64,000 nucleotides of DNA from Ensifer adhaerens (lineage in GTDB: Bacteria > Pseudomonadota > Alphaproteobacteria > Rhizobiales > Rhizobiaceae): contig NZ_CP118610.1 in NCBI RefSeq assembly GCF_028993555.1, positions 2,108,001 through 2,172,000 of the forward strand, given 5' to 3'. The stretch's first letter is position 1. Each line of letters opens with the position of its first letter. Shown here piece after piece: positions 17,683 through 25,979 of the stretch. A model generated the notes under the pieces. That model saw nothing but the letters and a program-made list of their open reading frames with translations, did no database searches and was not told where the DNA came from. A program made the position numbers and the translations under genes.

Positions 17683-19152
17683 CTACCGCACTTCTTCGAA
17701 ATCCGCCGGCTTCCAGCTACCGTCGAAGGCCGGGCCTTCCGGGCCGTAGATGCGGATATAGGCAAACCAGCCGCGGCCGGGCACGGTCTTGATCCAGCGT
17801 CCCTCCTGCCCTTCAGGCGCCCTTGGACCGAAGTAGAGATCGACCGGATCGCTGCCCTTGACGTCCTTCAACTCGAACAGCGAGCGCAGCGCCGCCTTGT
17901 CCTGGTCGGTCTGAACCTCCGAACGCGTCTGGGCATCATAGGCCGTCACCGACCAGAAGAGCTTGCCCGGAACAGGCTGGGGTATGGTGAGCTTGTAGGT
18001 CTTGCCGCCATCGAGATAGGCACCCGTGCCGTCGCGCGCCGCAAGCCAGTAGAGCGAGCCGGCGCCGGGAGTGCGCCGGAACATCGCCGGCGAGGTCACG
18101 ATCGCCTGGGCAAACCAGCGGTCGCGGGCCTCCAGATCGATGCCGCCCGTCGGCGTTTCGAACTGCACGCTGCCGGGCACCAGGCCAACCCACTCCCATT
18201 TGCGATCGGGCCAGGCGAAGCGGTCGGACCGGGTGCTGTCGAAGGCCGAGACATGCAATTGATCCCGCCCCTCGCGGGCCGCCTTTTCGAGGATCGCCGC
18301 CATCCGCGCGTCGGGTTCGAACGCCTTTCCCTTCTCAATGCCGAGTTCAGCAAGAAGCCCATACATCGGCAAGTATTTCTCGATTACGGGTTCTTGCTCA
18401 ATGATCTCCGACAGCTTCTGCCAGAACTGGATGTTGTCCTCCCACTTCAAGGAAGTGCTGTCGATCGCCATCTCGGTGGTGTTGACGACCTTCGCCGGCT
18501 TTGGGTCGGCCGCGTCGGCAAGCGGATAGATCTTGACCGCCTGCAAGGCTGCAAGCGCCTTGGGCTGGTCGCCGCCGACAGGCAGCGCGCGAACGGCAAG
18601 AAGGTTCTTGTAGGTCGGGGTGTGGCCGACGAGATAGCCTTCCGGCACCGCGCCCTTGTAGTCCGGCCCGATGACCAGGTGCTTGCCGCCCTTGCCGGCA
18701 TCCGGACCCGGCAGGCCCATGTCGAGCACCCAGCCCTGATTGTGGTCGTTGACGAGGCCGATATAGGCGCCCGGCGGCAGTTCCACCACCATTGGCCCTT
18801 TGGAGACGTCGATCGTCGCCGAGCCGTAAGGCGTATCCGAATTCAGCGTGAAGCCCACCTGGCGCGGACCGGCTGCTGCCGCCCCCATCGCCTCGTTGTC
18901 CTTGATGCCGATCGAGCGATTGCCGTTGAAAATGCCCTCGACGGAGACCGTCGGGTACCAGAAGCGATAGGCGGTGATCGCACGCTGCAGATCGGCGTCG
19001 TCATAGGCCTTGGCGCTGGTCTCGGCCGTCGGGTAGCCCTGGTTGAACGTGTAGGCCGATGTGCCGTTGGCCGTTGCCGGGCCGACATGGATCAGGCTGA
19101 CGGAAGCCATGGCGGCAAGGAACAACAGGCTTCTCAATCTGCGATGCGTCAT
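17683..19152 (-). CDS. DUF1254/DUF1214 protein with Sec signal peptide
   Basis: 489 residues. Signal peptide MTHRRLRSLLFLAAMASVSL ... ATA; then DUF1254 (about 30-160, including AITAYRFWYPTVS) and DUF1214 (LFWSVTAYDAQTRSEVQTDQ, ending WFAYIRIYGPEGPAF). The ATG at 19152 follows CGGAGACAAGC; the ATG at 19209 would bury the signal peptide. It is the second gene in a same-strand run DUF1254-DUF1254-DUF3302-HlyD. It is more similar in layout to its upstream neighbour than to the Tat-exported copies, so the pair probably arose by tandem duplication. No function is known for the family in bacteria. Confidence 0.88.
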   Translation of the reverse strand: MTHRRLRSLLFLAAMASVSLIHVGPATANGTSAYTFNQGYPTAETSAKAYDDADLQRAITAYRFWYPTVSVEGIFNGNRSIGIKDNEAMGAAAAGPRQVGFTLNSDTPYGSATIDVSKGPMVVELPPGAYIGLVNDHNQGWVLDMGLPGPDAGKGGKHLVIGPDYKGAVPEGYLVGHTPTYKNLLAVRALPVGGDQPKALAALQAVKIYPLADAADPKPAKVVNTTEMAIDSTSLKWEDNIQFWQKLSEIIEQEPVIEKYLPMYGLLAELGIEKGKAFEPDARMAAILEKAAREGRDQLHVSAFDSTRSDRFAWPDRKWEWVGLVPGSVQFETPTGGIDLEARDRWFAQAIVTSPAMFRRTPGAGSLYWLAARDGTGAYLDGGKTYKLTIPQPVPGKLFWSVTAYDAQTRSEVQTDQDKAALRSLFELKDVKGSDPVDLYFGPRAPEGQEGRWIKTVPGRGWFAYIRIYGPEGPAFDGSWKPADFEEVR

Positions 19153-19275
19153 GCTTGTCTCCGAATGTTTGCTTATGCGCTGTTTCTGCGGCAGTGCCCG
19201 GGGCGACAACCGCCATGGTCATTGCTGGTCGGGAGCCTCAAAATGGCTGAGCCACCGACTCCTTTCGAACCCGCC

Positions 19276-20772
19276 TCATTTGACCTCGACGAAATCCTCG
19301 AGCTTCCACGACTGGTCGAACCAGGGCGTAAGCGGTCCATAGAGCCGGAAGATCGTGAACCAGCTCTTGCCCGGGATCGTCTGGATCCAGTTCGGGTTGT
19401 CGGCGGGTTTCGTCGGCGAGAAGATGATGTCGGTGGAGCCGTCGGCGTTCGGCTTCAGATTCTTCTGGCTCGACAGGCTCGGAAACTGCTGGTCCGTCTG
19501 CAGCATCGAGCGCGTCTGCGGGTCATAGACCACCACCGACCAGAAATCCTTGGCCGGCACATTGGCCGGCACGTGCAGCCGGTAGGTCTTGGCGCCGTCG
19601 AACGGCTTGCCGTCCTTGTCGAAATTGGTCGCCGCATATTGCGAGCCGATGCCGGGCATGGCGACGGCCATCGCCGGCGTGTTGATGGTCGCGGCATAGT
19701 AAAACAGCGTGCGCGCATCGAAATTGCGGCCGCCATCCTTCAGCCATTCATAGCTGCCGCCAATGAAGGGCGTCGTCCACTTGCGGTCGGGGTAGATCAT
19801 GACTTGCGGGTCGCGCGGCCGGAAATCGATGGCGCGCGCCGTCGCATTGCCGACGGCCACCGCATCGGTCAGGATTTTCGTCATGCGCTCGTCCGGCTGA
19901 AACGGCTTTCCCTTCTCCATGCCGATCGCTGAGAAGATGCCGGTCATGTCGGGGCCGTAAGCGCCGGCCGGCTCCTCCTGGATGATCTGGTTCACCTCCT
20001 CGAAGAACTTGATGGTGTTGGCGTGAACGGTGTTCATCGCCTTGCCGGAGAGATCGAGGAATTTCGTTTCGGGCGGCGCGTCCTTCTTGTCATAGGGATA
20101 GACGCGCAGGTTCTTCTTCAGGCTTGCGACACCCGGCGCCGGATCGCCATCCTTCATGAAGGCACGGCCGAAGAGCAGGTTGCCGTAGGTCGGGGATTCG
20201 AAGACGAAGTAGCCTTCGGGCCTCTCGCCCTTCCAGCCTGGCGGCACGAAGAGATACTTGCCGCCCTTGCCCTTGTCCGGTCCGGCATTGCCGAGGTCCG
20301 TGACATAACGGAACCAGAAATCGTCGACGACGCCGAGAATGCCGGGCGGGCTTTCGACGACCACCGGCCCATCCTTCAGGTCCATCCAGTTCCAGAAATA
20401 GATTGTCTCGGTGTTGGCCGTCAGAAACAACGACTTCGAGTCCATCAGCGTCTCGAAGACGCCGATCGTGCTCTTCTCGGCGCCCACTTCGCGAAGACCG
20501 GTGCGGATCGCCACCATCGAGGCGCCGGGAATGCCGTTGAGGAAGGCTTCGATCCCACGGCTGAAATCGAGCTGGTCCCAGACCTTCTGCGCGGTCTCGG
20601 CCGTCGGAACGCCGTCGTTGAACTGAAGCGTACCGATGCGTGTCTCGACGCTATCGGGCGTCAGGATTTCCTGCGGTATCGGCGTCGTCATCTTGAAGGT
20701 GTCAGCAAGGACCGGACCTACAGCCAGCAATACGGCGCTGCTAAAAAGGATGGCGCGCATGGCAAGGGTCAT
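19276..20772 (-). CDS. DUF1254/DUF1214 protein with Sec signal peptide
   Basis: 498 residues. Signal peptide MTLAMRAILFSSAVLLAVGP ... LA, DUF1254 region (about 35-165), and a C-terminal DUF1214 domain ending WFTIFRLYGPLTPWF and SWKLEDFVEV. TGGAGCG precedes the ATG at 20772. It is the first gene of the same-strand run reaching down to 16388. Just upstream, the perfect palindrome GTTACGTAAC (20864-20873) may be an operator; AGTTACGTA also occurs before the DUF1254 gene at 11138. Confidence 0.88.
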   Translation of the reverse strand: MTLAMRAILFSSAVLLAVGPVLADTFKMTTPIPQEILTPDSVETRIGTLQFNDGVPTAETAQKVWDQLDFSRGIEAFLNGIPGASMVAIRTGLREVGAEKSTIGVFETLMDSKSLFLTANTETIYFWNWMDLKDGPVVVESPPGILGVVDDFWFRYVTDLGNAGPDKGKGGKYLFVPPGWKGERPEGYFVFESPTYGNLLFGRAFMKDGDPAPGVASLKKNLRVYPYDKKDAPPETKFLDLSGKAMNTVHANTIKFFEEVNQIIQEEPAGAYGPDMTGIFSAIGMEKGKPFQPDERMTKILTDAVAVGNATARAIDFRPRDPQVMIYPDRKWTTPFIGGSYEWLKDGGRNFDARTLFYYAATINTPAMAVAMPGIGSQYAATNFDKDGKPFDGAKTYRLHVPANVPAKDFWSVVVYDPQTRSMLQTDQQFPSLSSQKNLKPNADGSTDIIFSPTKPADNPNWIQTIPGKSWFTIFRLYGPLTPWFDQSWKLEDFVEVK

Positions 20773-20950
20773 AAATCGCTCCAGCATTCGTTCAATTCGG
20801 GCGGCGTGCAGACGCAGGCCGCTCTCTGGCTTGGAGCAAAGTCATCACGGGCGCGGGCGTCAAGTTACGTAACGGTTACCACACGCGGCGCCGGCCCGAT
20901 CGTCGCCGGGGCGAATGGCGCGTGTGTCGACCGTGTCCAGGGAACGGCAA

Positions 20951-22468
20951 TCAGCCGGCCGCATCGCGATCCAGCGGATAGACAGGCCGCCGCACGCGCT
21001 GAAAATTCCGCGCGCCGATGTTGGCGCTGCTCAAGCCCGTGCCGTCGATCTCGACGATGGCCGAGGCAATCGGACCGAAGGCGGCGCGGAAGTGTTGCTG
21101 CGATTTGACGACGACGATTGTGTAGTCGGACGGCTCGATGCCGACGGCGCGGAAGAGATTGCGGTCGAGCATCTGCTGGCGCTCGCTGCAAATGAGGATG
21201 TCGATGCCATCGACATGGAAGCGAACGCTCGGTCCCATGGTTGCCGGCAGGCCCTGAAACATCGGCCCCTCGAAGACGATCCTGCCGTCGGAGATCGCCT
21301 CCACCCGGCCCGTGACCGTGACCGGCCCGCCGCCGATGGCGGGGTCGATCTTGCAGCCGAGCGTCACCTGACGCTCTGCACCGATGCCTGCGGCAACGAG
21401 TTCGGCCGCCACGTCAGGGTCGCAGAGCGCGCCGAAGGCCGCATGATTGACACCGATCTCAAGGAGCTTGGCAAGCACGCAGGTGGAATCGCTATAGGCG
21501 CCGCAGCCGGGGTTGTCGGAGAAATCGGCGATGACAAGCGGACCATGCCGCTCCCCGCCCAGATGCTCAGCGACGATGCCAGGCAGCGCATCGAGCGGCA
21601 GTTGCTCGTCCTGATGCTCGCGCCGGTCCCAGATCTCGCGGCAAAGCCGCTCTGCCTCGGCTTCCGCCTGCGCAGGCTGAACCCGGTTGCGGTCGTAGCA
21701 GATCACCGCCGATGGCCCGGTGTTGAAGATATCGGCATCATAGAAACCGGCATTGATCGAGGTCGCGAGCATGCCGTCGCGCGCTGCGATTGCGTCGGCG
21801 ATCTCGAGCAGTTCGGTCATGGCGCAGGCATGGGTCGTGCGCCCGTCATTGCAGCCGTTCAACATCGGCGGCTGGCGGATAGCGATCGCCGGGCGGATCA
21901 CGCCGCGCATGGCGCGCTCCAGAAGCGCGCCGGCTTTGTGGGCGCATTCGGCCATGTCGACATGCGGATAGGTGCGGAAGGAAACAGCGATATCGAGCAG
22001 CCCGGCCATCTCGGGTGCGGAATTGGCGTGCAGGTCGAAGGTCGCGGCAATGGGCATGTCAGGCCCGACGAGGCCGCGCACCACCTCCAGAAGCTGCATC
22101 TGCGCGTCATCCGCCGTCTCCGTGCACATGGCGCCGTGGAAGACGATGAAGACGCCATCGAGTTTTTGCCCCTCAAGCGCGCTTGTGAGGTCGGCAACGA
22201 AGCGCTGGCGCATGGCCTCCTCCACCCGGCCGCCGGGCTCGGCCCGCGCCGCCACGGTATAGACCGGCTGCCAGCCATACTTGTCGCAGCAATCGATGAA
22301 ACCGCCGATCTCCGAATTGGTCCCTCGGCAATGGGTCTCGATCTCCTGGCCCAGGAAATAGTGGCAGGCTTCGAAATCCCTGAAGCCTGTCTTGAGCTTC
22401 GAGAACGTGTTGGTTTCCTGGTTGAATTCGAGAACGGCGACACGGAAGCTCATCGCATGCACTTTCAT
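20951..22468 (-). CDS. M81-family metallopeptidase (MlrC-like)
   Basis: 505 residues. Zinc-binding pattern of the MlrC/microcystinase family: DLHAN around residues 145-149 (DxH) and PHVDMAECAHKAG around 168-180. The N-terminal (RVAVLEFNQETNTFS) and C-terminal (VVKSQQHFRAAFGPIA) signatures are also present. Related rhizobial proteins usually sit beside peptide ABC transporters and probably hydrolyse small or cyclic peptides. Here it lies downstream of a solitary amino-acid-binding protein, same strand, separated by a 440-base repeat-rich gap. The ATG at 22453 is an alternative start that would drop five residues. No signal peptide, so cytoplasmic. Confidence 0.88.
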   Translation of the reverse strand: MKVHAMSFRVAVLEFNQETNTFSKLKTGFRDFEACHYFLGQEIETHCRGTNSEIGGFIDCCDKYGWQPVYTVAARAEPGGRVEEAMRQRFVADLTSALEGQKLDGVFIVFHGAMCTETADDAQMQLLEVVRGLVGPDMPIAATFDLHANSAPEMAGLLDIAVSFRTYPHVDMAECAHKAGALLERAMRGVIRPAIAIRQPPMLNGCNDGRTTHACAMTELLEIADAIAARDGMLATSINAGFYDADIFNTGPSAVICYDRNRVQPAQAEAEAERLCREIWDRREHQDEQLPLDALPGIVAEHLGGERHGPLVIADFSDNPGCGAYSDSTCVLAKLLEIGVNHAAFGALCDPDVAAELVAAGIGAERQVTLGCKIDPAIGGGPVTVTGRVEAISDGRIVFEGPMFQGLPATMGPSVRFHVDGIDILICSERQQMLDRNLFRAVGIEPSDYTIVVVKSQQHFRAAFGPIASAIVEIDGTGLSSANIGARNFQRVRRPVYPLDRDAAG

Positions 22469-22611
22469 TTTGCTGACTGGGAAAATCGAGGAGACGGGCG
22501 CCGGGGAAAACGCGAAACCCCGGCGCCGCGCCTGTCCGCCTGCCGCGCCCTGCGTCGAAAGCAGCGCGCGGCAGGCGAATGCTGTGTGGGCGTTCTGGCC
22601 ATTGCCGTTAG

Positions 22612-22871
22612 CCGGGTTTGGGTTTGCCCTTCCCCAATTCCGGGTCTGGGCTGCCCCTCACCGTTTCGGGGTCCGGCTTGCCCCTCACGCATTCCGGTCC
22701 GGGCTGCCCCTCACCCTGACCCTCTCCCCGCACGCGGGGAGAGGGAGCGCGGTCGCGCGTGCGGTCATCGGAGAAAACCGCGGGCGTGGGAGGTTACGGG
22801 CGGGCGGTTGCTGCGCGTCTCCTTCGCCGCGCCTGCGGGGAGAAGGTGACCGGCGGGCCGGATGAGGGGCA
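22612..22871. repeat. Imperfect tandem repeats and REP-like hairpins
   Basis: The gap 22469-22910 holds no gene. From 22612 about four imperfect units of about 27 bases follow each other, each built around GGGCTGCCCCTCAC. They run into a hairpin at 22720-22745 (stem CCCTCTCCCCG / CGGGGAGAGGG, loop CACG) and a second element at 22817-22871 ending CGGGCCGGATGAGGGG. These are members of a GC-rich palindrome family common in rhizobial intergenic DNA. Confidence 0.7.
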
Positions 22872-22910
22872 GAACCGCAAGCCTCAGCGGGCGCGCCTCC
22901 CTTCACCCAC

Positions 22911-23699
22911 TCAGCGGAAGTACTCGCTGGTGGTCTTCGGCTTGGCCATGATGTCGAAGTCGAAATACTGCTTGCGGATCCGGTCGTAGGTGCCGTTTTC
23001 CATGATCGTCTTCAGCCCGGCATTGAGCTTGGCGAGCAGCGCCTCGTCACCCTTGCGCACCGCCATGGCGTTGCCCTCGGCCGTGTCGAGCACGAAGCTG
23101 TCGCCGACGAAGGCGCAGCAGCCGCTCTCGTCCTTGGCCAGCCACTCGGTAAAGGCCATCTGCCCCTCGAGGATCAGGTCGAGCCGGCCGTTCTCCATGT
23201 CGAGGAACACTTCGCTGAGCGTCGGATAGAGCTTCACCTCGCTGTCGGGAAAGAACTGCTGCAGCGCCTCGACCGCGACCGAGCCCGATTGCGTGCCGAT
23301 CACCTTGCCCTTCAGCGCCTCGGGTGAGATCTCCTTCAGATCCAGATCCTTGCGCGCGACGAAGCGCATGGCGTTGAAATAATAGGGGTTGGTGAAGTCC
23401 ACTTTCGTCTTGCGGTCCGGATTGATCGCCATGGAGGCGATCATCACGTCGAACTTCTTGGCCTGCAGCGCCGGGATGATGCCCGACCATTCATTGGTGC
23501 TCCAGACGCATTCCACCTTGATTTCGGCGCAGACCGCCTGGCCGATATCGTAGTCGAAGCCTTTGATCTCGCCGGCCGACGTCACATAGTTGAACGGCGC
23601 GTAGTCGCCCTCCGTGCCGATCGAAAGCGTCTCGGCCCGGGCGCTCCCGGCCGCCATCAGAAGCAACAATACCGATGCGGTCATGAACTTCTTTTTCAT
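22911..23699 (-). CDS. Amino-acid ABC transporter substrate-binding protein (family 3)
   Basis: 262 residues. Signal peptide MKKKFMTASVLLLLMAAGSA (cut after ARA), then the SBP family 3 fold: LSIGTEGDYAPFNYVTSAGE, GFDYDIGQAVCAEIKVECVW, the conserved NPDRKTKVDFTNPYYF loop and IGTQSGSVAVE. This is typical of the lysine/arginine/ornithine/opine branch. AAGGGA before the ATG at 23699 sets the start. No permease or ATPase genes follow, so it either serves a distant transporter or acts in sensing. A divergent LysR gene probably controls it. Confidence 0.87.
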   Translation of the reverse strand: MKKKFMTASVLLLLMAAGSARAETLSIGTEGDYAPFNYVTSAGEIKGFDYDIGQAVCAEIKVECVWSTNEWSGIIPALQAKKFDVMIASMAINPDRKTKVDFTNPYYFNAMRFVARKDLDLKEISPEALKGKVIGTQSGSVAVEALQQFFPDSEVKLYPTLSEVFLDMENGRLDLILEGQMAFTEWLAKDESGCCAFVGDSFVLDTAEGNAMAVRKGDEALLAKLNAGLKTIMENGTYDRIRKQYFDFDIMAKPKTTSEYFR

Positions 23700-23943
23700 C
23701 TGGTTCCCTTTGTTTTCCTGTCGGCCAGCCACGAAATTCCGATCGCAAGCAGGTCATCGGGCCTTCCCCCAATGTGCCTATCGCGCGAAACTGCCTGGAT
23801 TTTCGGCCGATTTCAGTTTTCGTTTTGCTTTATTATGGATCGACAATGCGGGAGGCAGCGGCCCTGCGCAATGTGAAAGAAATCATTCCAGCCATCGAAA
23901 AAATTCATATAGGCTGCAGGAGATCCAGAACCCGGAGAAACGG

Positions 23944-24846
23944 ATGCGTGACCTGCCGAGCCTCAAATCCCTGCGTGCCTTCGAGGCGGCCGCACGCAAC
24001 GGCAGCCTGACAGCCGCCGCCGACGAGCTCTGCATCGGCCAGGGCGCCATCAGCCACCAGATCAGGATCCTTGAGGAACATCTCGGCCTGCGCGTCTTCG
24101 TGCGCAAGCAGCATGGCGTCGAGCTGACGCCCGAGGGCGGGCTGCTCTATGCCTCCTGCCAGCGCGCCTTCGACGATCTCGAAGGCGTCGTCCAGCACAT
24201 CCGCCCGCGCGTCAGCGGCAAGATCCTGCGCGTGCGGGTCGGGCCGTTCTTTTCGATGAAGGTGATCGCGCCGCGCATCTCGGAGTTCCTCGCCGCCAAT
24301 CCCGGCGTGCAGCTCCACCTCTCCCACCTCGAAACCATCACCGCCGGCACCGGCCCGGCCGATGTGACCATCGCCTATTGCCTGCAGCCGCCGGCCGGGC
24401 GCTTCGCCCGCAAGCTGCTGCGCGAACGGCTGGTGCCCGTCTGCGGCCGCGAGCTCTTTCAGAAGGCCGAAGACAAGCAGGCGCTGCTTTCCGGCAACCG
24501 CCTGCACTATCGTGGCCTTCAGGAATGGCAGAGCTGGATCGCCTCCTCGGGCCTCGCGCTGCCGCGCAGCCACCAGGACCTGATCTTCGACGACCAGCAC
24601 ATCATCCTCGAAGCAGTGAAGGAGGGCCAGGGCGTGGCGCTGATCGACCGCACCATGGTCGAGCACGAACTGAAGACCGGCCAGATCTGCCTGGTCCACG
24701 ACCATTTCTACGAACCGGCCGAAACCTACCAGTTCGTCTGCCAAGAGGAACTGTTGCGCACCAAGCCGGTGACGAAGAGTTTTCTCAACTGGCTGATCGC
24801 GGAGATTGAGGAACGCGAGCGTCGTAGCGCCGGGCCTGGTGGCTGA
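23944..24846 (+). CDS. LysR-family regulator (GcvA-like)
   Basis: 300 residues. The N-terminal HTH (LPSLKSLRAFEAAARNGSLT, then IGQGAISHQIRILEEHLGLR) is GcvA-type, followed by an effector domain. The open frame extends to 23614, but the ATG at 23944 has GGAG eight bases upstream and starts at the conserved MRDLPSLKSLRAF. It is divergent from the amino-acid-binding protein, with a 244-base shared promoter region, the usual layout for a regulator and its target. Effector unknown. Confidence 0.87.
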   Translation: MRDLPSLKSLRAFEAAARNGSLTAAADELCIGQGAISHQIRILEEHLGLRVFVRKQHGVELTPEGGLLYASCQRAFDDLEGVVQHIRPRVSGKILRVRVGPFFSMKVIAPRISEFLAANPGVQLHLSHLETITAGTGPADVTIAYCLQPPAGRFARKLLRERLVPVCGRELFQKAEDKQALLSGNRLHYRGLQEWQSWIASSGLALPRSHQDLIFDDQHIILEAVKEGQGVALIDRTMVEHELKTGQICLVHDHFYEPAETYQFVCQEELLRTKPVTKSFLNWLIAEIEERERRSAGPGG

Positions 24847-25004
24847 TCCCTCTCGGAATCCGGAGCCGTACATCCTCGATTTGCCGGTCCAGCGGGCAGG
24901 CCAACCGACGATCAACAAATCGGAATTGGGTAAAATTCTCCTGGCCAAGTGCGCAATTGATTGAGCCTTCATCGGTAAAGCTCAATGCAACCGAGGGAGG
25001 TATC

Positions 25005-25055
25005 ATGAACACAGCCTTCATTCTGATTTTTGAATCTGATCATGTGGCCATTTGA
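25005..25055 (+). CDS. Possible 16-codon leader ORF with a strong ribosome site
   Basis: GAGGGAGGTATC immediately precedes an ATG that opens a 16-codon frame (MNTAFILIFESDHVAI) stopping at 25055. It overlaps, in another frame, the start of the next gene, which has no ribosome site of its own. It may be a coupling leader peptide, or a sign that the real start of the next gene has been frameshifted. Confidence 0.3.
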   Translation: MNTAFILIFESDHVAI

Positions 25056-25857
25056 GAACGACGAGTATCCCGAAGGCTACGTGTTGTCGGAGGCCCCGGG
25101 CCAGCCAAAATATCGCTGGAGCGATTACGGCCAGCGACACGGAGCAGCCGTTCTCCACCATCGCTTTGGAAGGCCTTATGCCGCCGACAATGTCCGCCTG
25201 CCGGACGGATCGCGCGGCCGGGCTCATGCCGCGCATATCGACCGCCAAGACTGGCGGCGTCCGCTCAACGACCATGAGCGCGCCTGGTCCAGCGCGGCGA
25301 CAGCAATTCCGATCCGCTGGCGTTGGGGTACCTTGGTTGTCACACCGGACGATCTGGTTTTCGAGGACGATCAATCGCCGCCATCATTCGAGCTGGCTGG
25401 ACACAACGCACAACTGAACGACGACCTCTGTCAAAGCGTGGAAATCAAGCAACTGGCCTTGACGATGGAAGGCTGCAACGCGCTTTACGGGTCGCTGCTG
25501 CTAGGACTTTGGGGGCGGAGCCGCGACGCTGAGGAAGGCACGTCGTACTCGCGCAAGGAAGCAGCAAAATTGTTGGCAAAAGTTCGCGGCCTCGGCGAGA
25601 CCCACTACGACATCAAGGGTGCGAGATGGCTGAATTACCGAGCATATCCGTCCGAGCTTCAGTCGGTGTCTCACTACTTCGAACGGCTCGGCTGGTACGA
25701 CCTGACGGAAAAGCCTGCGGGCAATACTGCTGCCGACGAGCGACCCTACGAGCCTGATGGCCTCCGTGAACTGATGCGGAGGCTGACGCTTTTTCTCGTC
25801 GCTTCGATGGTGGCTCTTTTCATCCTCCTGGCCGCAATGGCCGTCACGACCAAATAG
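25042..25857 (+). CDS. Unknown protein with a C-terminal membrane anchor
   Basis: 271 residues, acidic and basic by turns, with one hydrophobic segment at the very end (LTLFLVASMVALFILLAAMA). The rest should be cytoplasmic, making it a tail-anchored type protein. No recognisable domain; a central region (LNDDLCQSVEIKQLALTMEG) looks globular. The start is uncertain: ATG 25042 or TTG 25030 have no ribosome site, but a 16-codon ORF with a strong one overlaps this point. It converges on the EF-G paralogue. I do not recognise its family. Confidence 0.65.
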   Translation: MWPFENDEYPEGYVLSEAPGQPKYRWSDYGQRHGAAVLHHRFGRPYAADNVRLPDGSRGRAHAAHIDRQDWRRPLNDHERAWSSAATAIPIRWRWGTLVVTPDDLVFEDDQSPPSFELAGHNAQLNDDLCQSVEIKQLALTMEGCNALYGSLLLGLWGRSRDAEEGTSYSRKEAAKLLAKVRGLGETHYDIKGARWLNYRAYPSELQSVSHYFERLGWYDLTEKPAGNTAADERPYEPDGLRELMRRLTLFLVASMVALFILLAAMAVTTK

Positions 25858-25979
25858 CGCCGCTCACACTCTCCTCTTCCCAAGCGACACCACGCGCCGG
25901 CGCACCCGCTGGCAAGCGCGTGCGCGCCGTCACTGGCGCTGCTGACATCGTCACCGTCAGTTTGGCGTGCCGGTCTTGA

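Noticed and set aside
22612..22720. CRISPR array
   Set aside because: Units are imperfect, adjacent without spacers, and no cas gene is nearby.
24785..25021. Minus-strand 78-codon frame after the LysR gene
   Set aside because: No ribosome site or recognisable domain, and it overlaps the end of the LysR gene.
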